Of a stretch of DNA of 6,658 nucleotides, positions 4,168-6,658 are shown one piece after another (within the stretch, counting starts at the first letter, position 1; each line of letters starts with the position of its first letter). The translations under genes were made by a program, and so were the position numbers. The notes beneath the pieces are model-generated. The model did not search any database. It was not told the origin of the DNA and saw nothing but the letters and a program-made list of their open reading frames with translations. The DNA is from Victivallales bacterium. Lineage in GTDB: Bacteria; Verrucomicrobiota; Lentisphaeria; Oligosphaerales; Oligosphaeraceae. The DNA is taken from assembly GCA_017615955.1 (NCBI GenBank), contig JAFZZD010000881.1, positions 1 to 6,658 of the forward strand. Reading direction: 5' to 3'.

Positions 4168-6633
4168 ATGTCAAATAGCGTGAATCGCGAATTATACGAA
4201 TGTTTTTTAGCATCTTTGAATGCAGATGCACTGCGGGACGATGTGGTGGCGTTGAACAAGCTGGACTTGCCGCAGACATTTGAGGCATACCACAAGTCCA
4301 TGCGCTATGTACAGGAGAAGCTGCTTCAGGCCGGCATTCCCAATGTGGAGCTGCTTGAATTTCCTGCGGACGGCAAGACTGTTTACCAGGACAAGCGCAT
4401 GCCCCTGGCATGGGAGGCCAGCGTGGGGCGCCTTACAATGCTTCCACCTGGAGCAAGCAGGGACAGCATCACGGAAAAGGACGTTCTGGCGGACTACAGC
4501 AAGAACCCGTTCAACCTGGTGAAGGGTTCGGTTTCCACGCCGCCTGAAGGCATAGTCACGCGCATCATCACGGAGCAGCAGTACCTGGCTGGCGAGAATC
4601 CAAAGGACGCTTTGATCATGCTGGAGCCATTCACCTGGCCCAGAAAGAAGGTGCTGACTCCATTGCTCAGGCAGGGTGGCCTGGGAGTGATTTCCGACTT
4701 CCTGTCAGGCAGGTATATGACGCCTGACGCAACGCAGTGGGTGAATGCCGGCACCGAATCTGGTGACTGGCACGTAACATCCGAGGACTTGCCCTTCATT
4801 TCATTCAGCGTCTCGCCCAAGCAAGGCGACATGATCCGCAGCAAGGCCAATGCAGGCGGTCTGCGTGTGCTGGTGGAATGCGACGGAAGGCGCTATGAGG
4901 GAAAGCTGCCCATGGTCACCGCCATGATCCCAGGCCGCCAGAAGAAGGAAATCTGGATTCTGGCCCACGCATTCGAACCATTGCTGGACGATGATGCAAA
5001 TGGCATTGTCGCCTCAATTGAAATTGCAAAGCGCATCATGGAAAAGGGCACGCCTGAATACTCGGTGCGACTGGTGTTTGCCATGGAGTTGTATGGATAT
5101 GCTGCGTATGCGGCCTACAGGGGCAATTGCCTGAAGGGACAGGTGCTGGGTGCCTGCAACCTGGACAGTCTCGGCGCCATGCCAGGCAAGCTGAGGTGCG
5201 TGCGTCCTGGTGGAAATCCAACGTATGTCGGCAGCAAACTGCTGGAGGAAGTGACCAGCGAATTCCAGCAGGAACTGGATCTGGAATTAAGTCCAAAGGC
5301 ATATTTTGACGACATGTTCCTCAGCGATGCCAGCATTGGCCTGCCAACCACCTGGATATTGGGCGGCACAGCAGGATATTGGCATAATTCCGCGCAATGC
5401 GAGCCAGAACTGTTTGACTGGGAGATTTTCCGCAAGAATGTGGCGTTTGCCTGCACATACCTGTACCGCCTGGCGAATTACACAGGATCGGAACCAGAGG
5501 CACCTGCCCTGGAAGTCAAGGAAAAGCACTCCAAGTGGAGGGACTATGCAGCGCAGATTGTCGCGGAGCGTGCTGAAGTCGGCTTCCCCCACAGCCTTGC
5601 AAAGGTGCCGATGGATGATAGAATCGGCCTGCCAGACGGCATAATCTACGGCCCCATGTCCAATGTGCTCAGCAATATGGACGGACGGAAGAGCCTGGCT
5701 CGACTGATTGCCGAGGCCGAGGCGGAACGGAATACAGAACTGACCGAAGGCCAGGTCAAGAAGTATGTTTCCTTTGTGAACTTCCTGGCGGACTATGGCT
5801 ACCTTTCCATGAAGTCAAGGCCAGAAATCACGCAGGACATGATATGCGAGGCACTGCAAAAGCTGGGCATATCCCAGGAGGACACCTTGCTGGTGCACGC
5901 ATCCTCATCCAATTGCGGCTATGTGCGTGGCGGTGCAAGAACCATAATCGATGCCATACGGGAAAGCGCGGGCACTGCCATTTTCACCACATTCACCAGG
6001 CCATACATATACCTTGGCGGACTCAACAAAGGATGGAACTACATGCCATACGAGGCAAAGGACTGGAAGGCGGTATGGACTGGCAACGTGGGCAAATCCG
6101 TCCTGCGCTTCTATCCGGAGGCGGTGCGCAGCCGGCACATCACCCATTCCTGGGCTGGCTTCGGCAAGAACGCCCATTTCTGCGTGGACGCACAAGGCGC
6201 CTGCGATGCACCTGCTGGCAAGACCTCGCCCATGCACCAGGCATTGCAACTGGGCGGCAAGGTGCTTTTCTTCGGCACTGGCCTGGCACCAAACACATTC
6301 CTGCACTACCTGGAGGACTGCGCGGACATGCCTTTCCTGGATGACGCAGTCTGCCGCGTAAGGAATGAGGACGGCTCGTTGAGGACCGTGATTGTTCCGC
6401 GGCATCTGCCAGGCCATCGGGACTTCTACCGCAAGGACGCCGAAAACTGCAAATTCTACCAGCGGGCATTTGCCAGGGGGCTTGATGTCAAGTCCGTCCA
6501 ACTGGGACTGGGACAATTGCAACTAATTGACCTGCGGCAGATGTTCGACATAGGCATGCAGCTTCTAAAGGAGGACAGGCGCACTCTGCTGTGCGATGAC
6601 AAGGACTGCCTCTTCTGCAGAAGATTCCAATGA
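4168..6633 (+). CDS. M28/DUF4910-like aminopeptidase fused to an AAC(3)-type aminoglycoside-like N-acetyltransferase
   Basis: This 821-residue cytoplasmic protein has no signal peptide. Residues 20-440 resemble a zinc aminopeptidase (M28 fold): an N-terminal lid with MPLAW, a protease-associated-like insert at about 112-250 (GGLGVISDF, LPFISFS), then candidate metal ligands His267 (ILAHAFE), Asp274-276 (LLDDDANG), Glu307 (AMELYG), Asp333 (NLDSLG) and His406 (YWHNS). Residues 488-548 look like a winged helix (NMDGRKSLARLI ... ADYGYLS). Residues 555-815 are a full-length AAC(3) domain with DTLLVHASSSNCGYVRGG, AVRSRHITHSWAGFG (His657 in the place of the usual catalytic-region His-Pro), GKTSPMHQAL and GLAPNTFLHYLED (His713, Glu716). 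The tail has a Cys cluster (809, 814, 817). AAC(3) enzymes move acetyl from acetyl-CoA to an amine; the true substrate here is unknown and need not be an antibiotic. AAAGGAG at 4152-4158 precedes the ATG, and an in-frame TAA at 4159-4161 excludes a longer start. Confidence 0.82.
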   Translation: MSNSVNRELYECFLASLNADALRDDVVALNKLDLPQTFEAYHKSMRYVQEKLLQAGIPNVELLEFPADGKTVYQDKRMPLAWEASVGRLTMLPPGASRDSITEKDVLADYSKNPFNLVKGSVSTPPEGIVTRIITEQQYLAGENPKDALIMLEPFTWPRKKVLTPLLRQGGLGVISDFLSGRYMTPDATQWVNAGTESGDWHVTSEDLPFISFSVSPKQGDMIRSKANAGGLRVLVECDGRRYEGKLPMVTAMIPGRQKKEIWILAHAFEPLLDDDANGIVASIEIAKRIMEKGTPEYSVRLVFAMELYGYAAYAAYRGNCLKGQVLGACNLDSLGAMPGKLRCVRPGGNPTYVGSKLLEEVTSEFQQELDLELSPKAYFDDMFLSDASIGLPTTWILGGTAGYWHNSAQCEPELFDWEIFRKNVAFACTYLYRLANYTGSEPEAPALEVKEKHSKWRDYAAQIVAERAEVGFPHSLAKVPMDDRIGLPDGIIYGPMSNVLSNMDGRKSLARLIAEAEAERNTELTEGQVKKYVSFVNFLADYGYLSMKSRPEITQDMICEALQKLGISQEDTLLVHASSSNCGYVRGGARTIIDAIRESAGTAIFTTFTRPYIYLGGLNKGWNYMPYEAKDWKAVWTGNVGKSVLRFYPEAVRSRHITHSWAGFGKNAHFCVDAQGACDAPAGKTSPMHQALQLGGKVLFFGTGLAPNTFLHYLEDCADMPFLDDAVCRVRNEDGSLRTVIVPRHLPGHRDFYRKDAENCKFYQRAFARGLDVKSVQLGLGQLQLIDLRQMFDIGMQLLKEDRRTLLCDDKDCLFCRRFQ
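6611..6624. repeat. Perfect 14-bp palindrome at the 3' end of the fusion gene
   Basis: TCTTCTGCAGAAGA is its own reverse complement and lies inside the last codons (LFCRR), 6 bases before the TGA. Its right half AGAAGA (6619-6624) could instead pair with TCTTCT at 6637-6642 across the stop codon. No long T-run follows before the window ends, so it is not called a terminator. It may be chance in a coding sequence. Confidence 0.35.
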
Positions 6634-6658
6634 TGTTCTTCTAAACCTTAATGTGAGC

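Noticed and set aside
3891..4301. Minus-strand open frames crossing the heptamer cassette (also 3634-4137)
   Set aside because: Their apparent HRPQAT-type repeats are just the 7-bp units read as 21-bp codon blocks. They overlap both flanking genes and have no ribosome-binding support.
5905..6522. Minus-strand open frame of 205 codons
   Set aside because: It is antisense to the AAC(3) domain, whose motifs are clear on the + strand, so it is a shadow frame.
5824..6633. Dedicated aminoglycoside resistance gene
   Set aside because: The AAC(3) domain is fused to a peptidase in an apparently chromosomal setting with no mobile resistance context, and the family includes many members with other substrates.

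Overview
The window looks like chromosomal DNA of a carbohydrate-degrading bacterium, most likely from the PVC superphylum (Lentisphaerota or Kiritimatiellota-like, possibly host-associated). This is an inference. It rests on the architecture of the large secreted protein (family-9-like carbohydrate-binding domain, TIM-barrel-like centre, discoidin-like end), on the aminopeptidase-acetyltransferase fusion, on short intergenic repeats of the CACAGATT and CTGTGG kinds, and on a moderately GC-rich coding style with strong AAG over AAA preference. No rRNA, tRNA, phage, transposase or CRISPR was found, and no marker in the window fixes the phylum.

Layout: all genes lie on the + strand. (1) Positions 2-196 are the 3' end of an unidentified gene. 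(2) A 267-base gap follows. It opens with three 10-bp CACAGAT units whose first copy contains a perfect DnaA-box sequence, and ends with a good Shine-Dalgarno site. (3) 464-3130 encodes an 888-residue exported, probably lipid-anchored, glycoside-hydrolase-like multidomain protein. (4) 3142-3927 encodes a 261-residue secreted beta-rich protein of unknown function. It starts 11 bases after the previous stop, with its ribosome-binding site built over that stop, so the two form a translationally close pair. (5) A 240-base gap holds nine tandem CTGTGGN heptamers, a GC-rich hairpin core and an inverted array of TCCACTG heptamers. Together these resemble one composite palindromic repeat cassette. (6) 4168-6633 encodes an 821-residue cytoplasmic protein that joins an M28/DUF4910-like aminopeptidase, a winged-helix-like segment and a full-length AAC(3)-type N-acetyltransferase. 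The window ends 25 bases after its stop.

How they may work together: genes 3 and 4 look like an export pair acting on or binding a polysaccharide or glycoconjugate at the cell surface. The cytoplasmic aminopeptidase-acetyltransferase could hydrolyse or acetylate an amino-group-bearing product taken up from that substrate, but nothing beyond proximity and shared strand supports this link, and the repeat cassette separates the two units. The most unusual items are the peptidase-acetyltransferase fusion and the heptamer/hairpin cassette directly in front of its ribosome-binding site.
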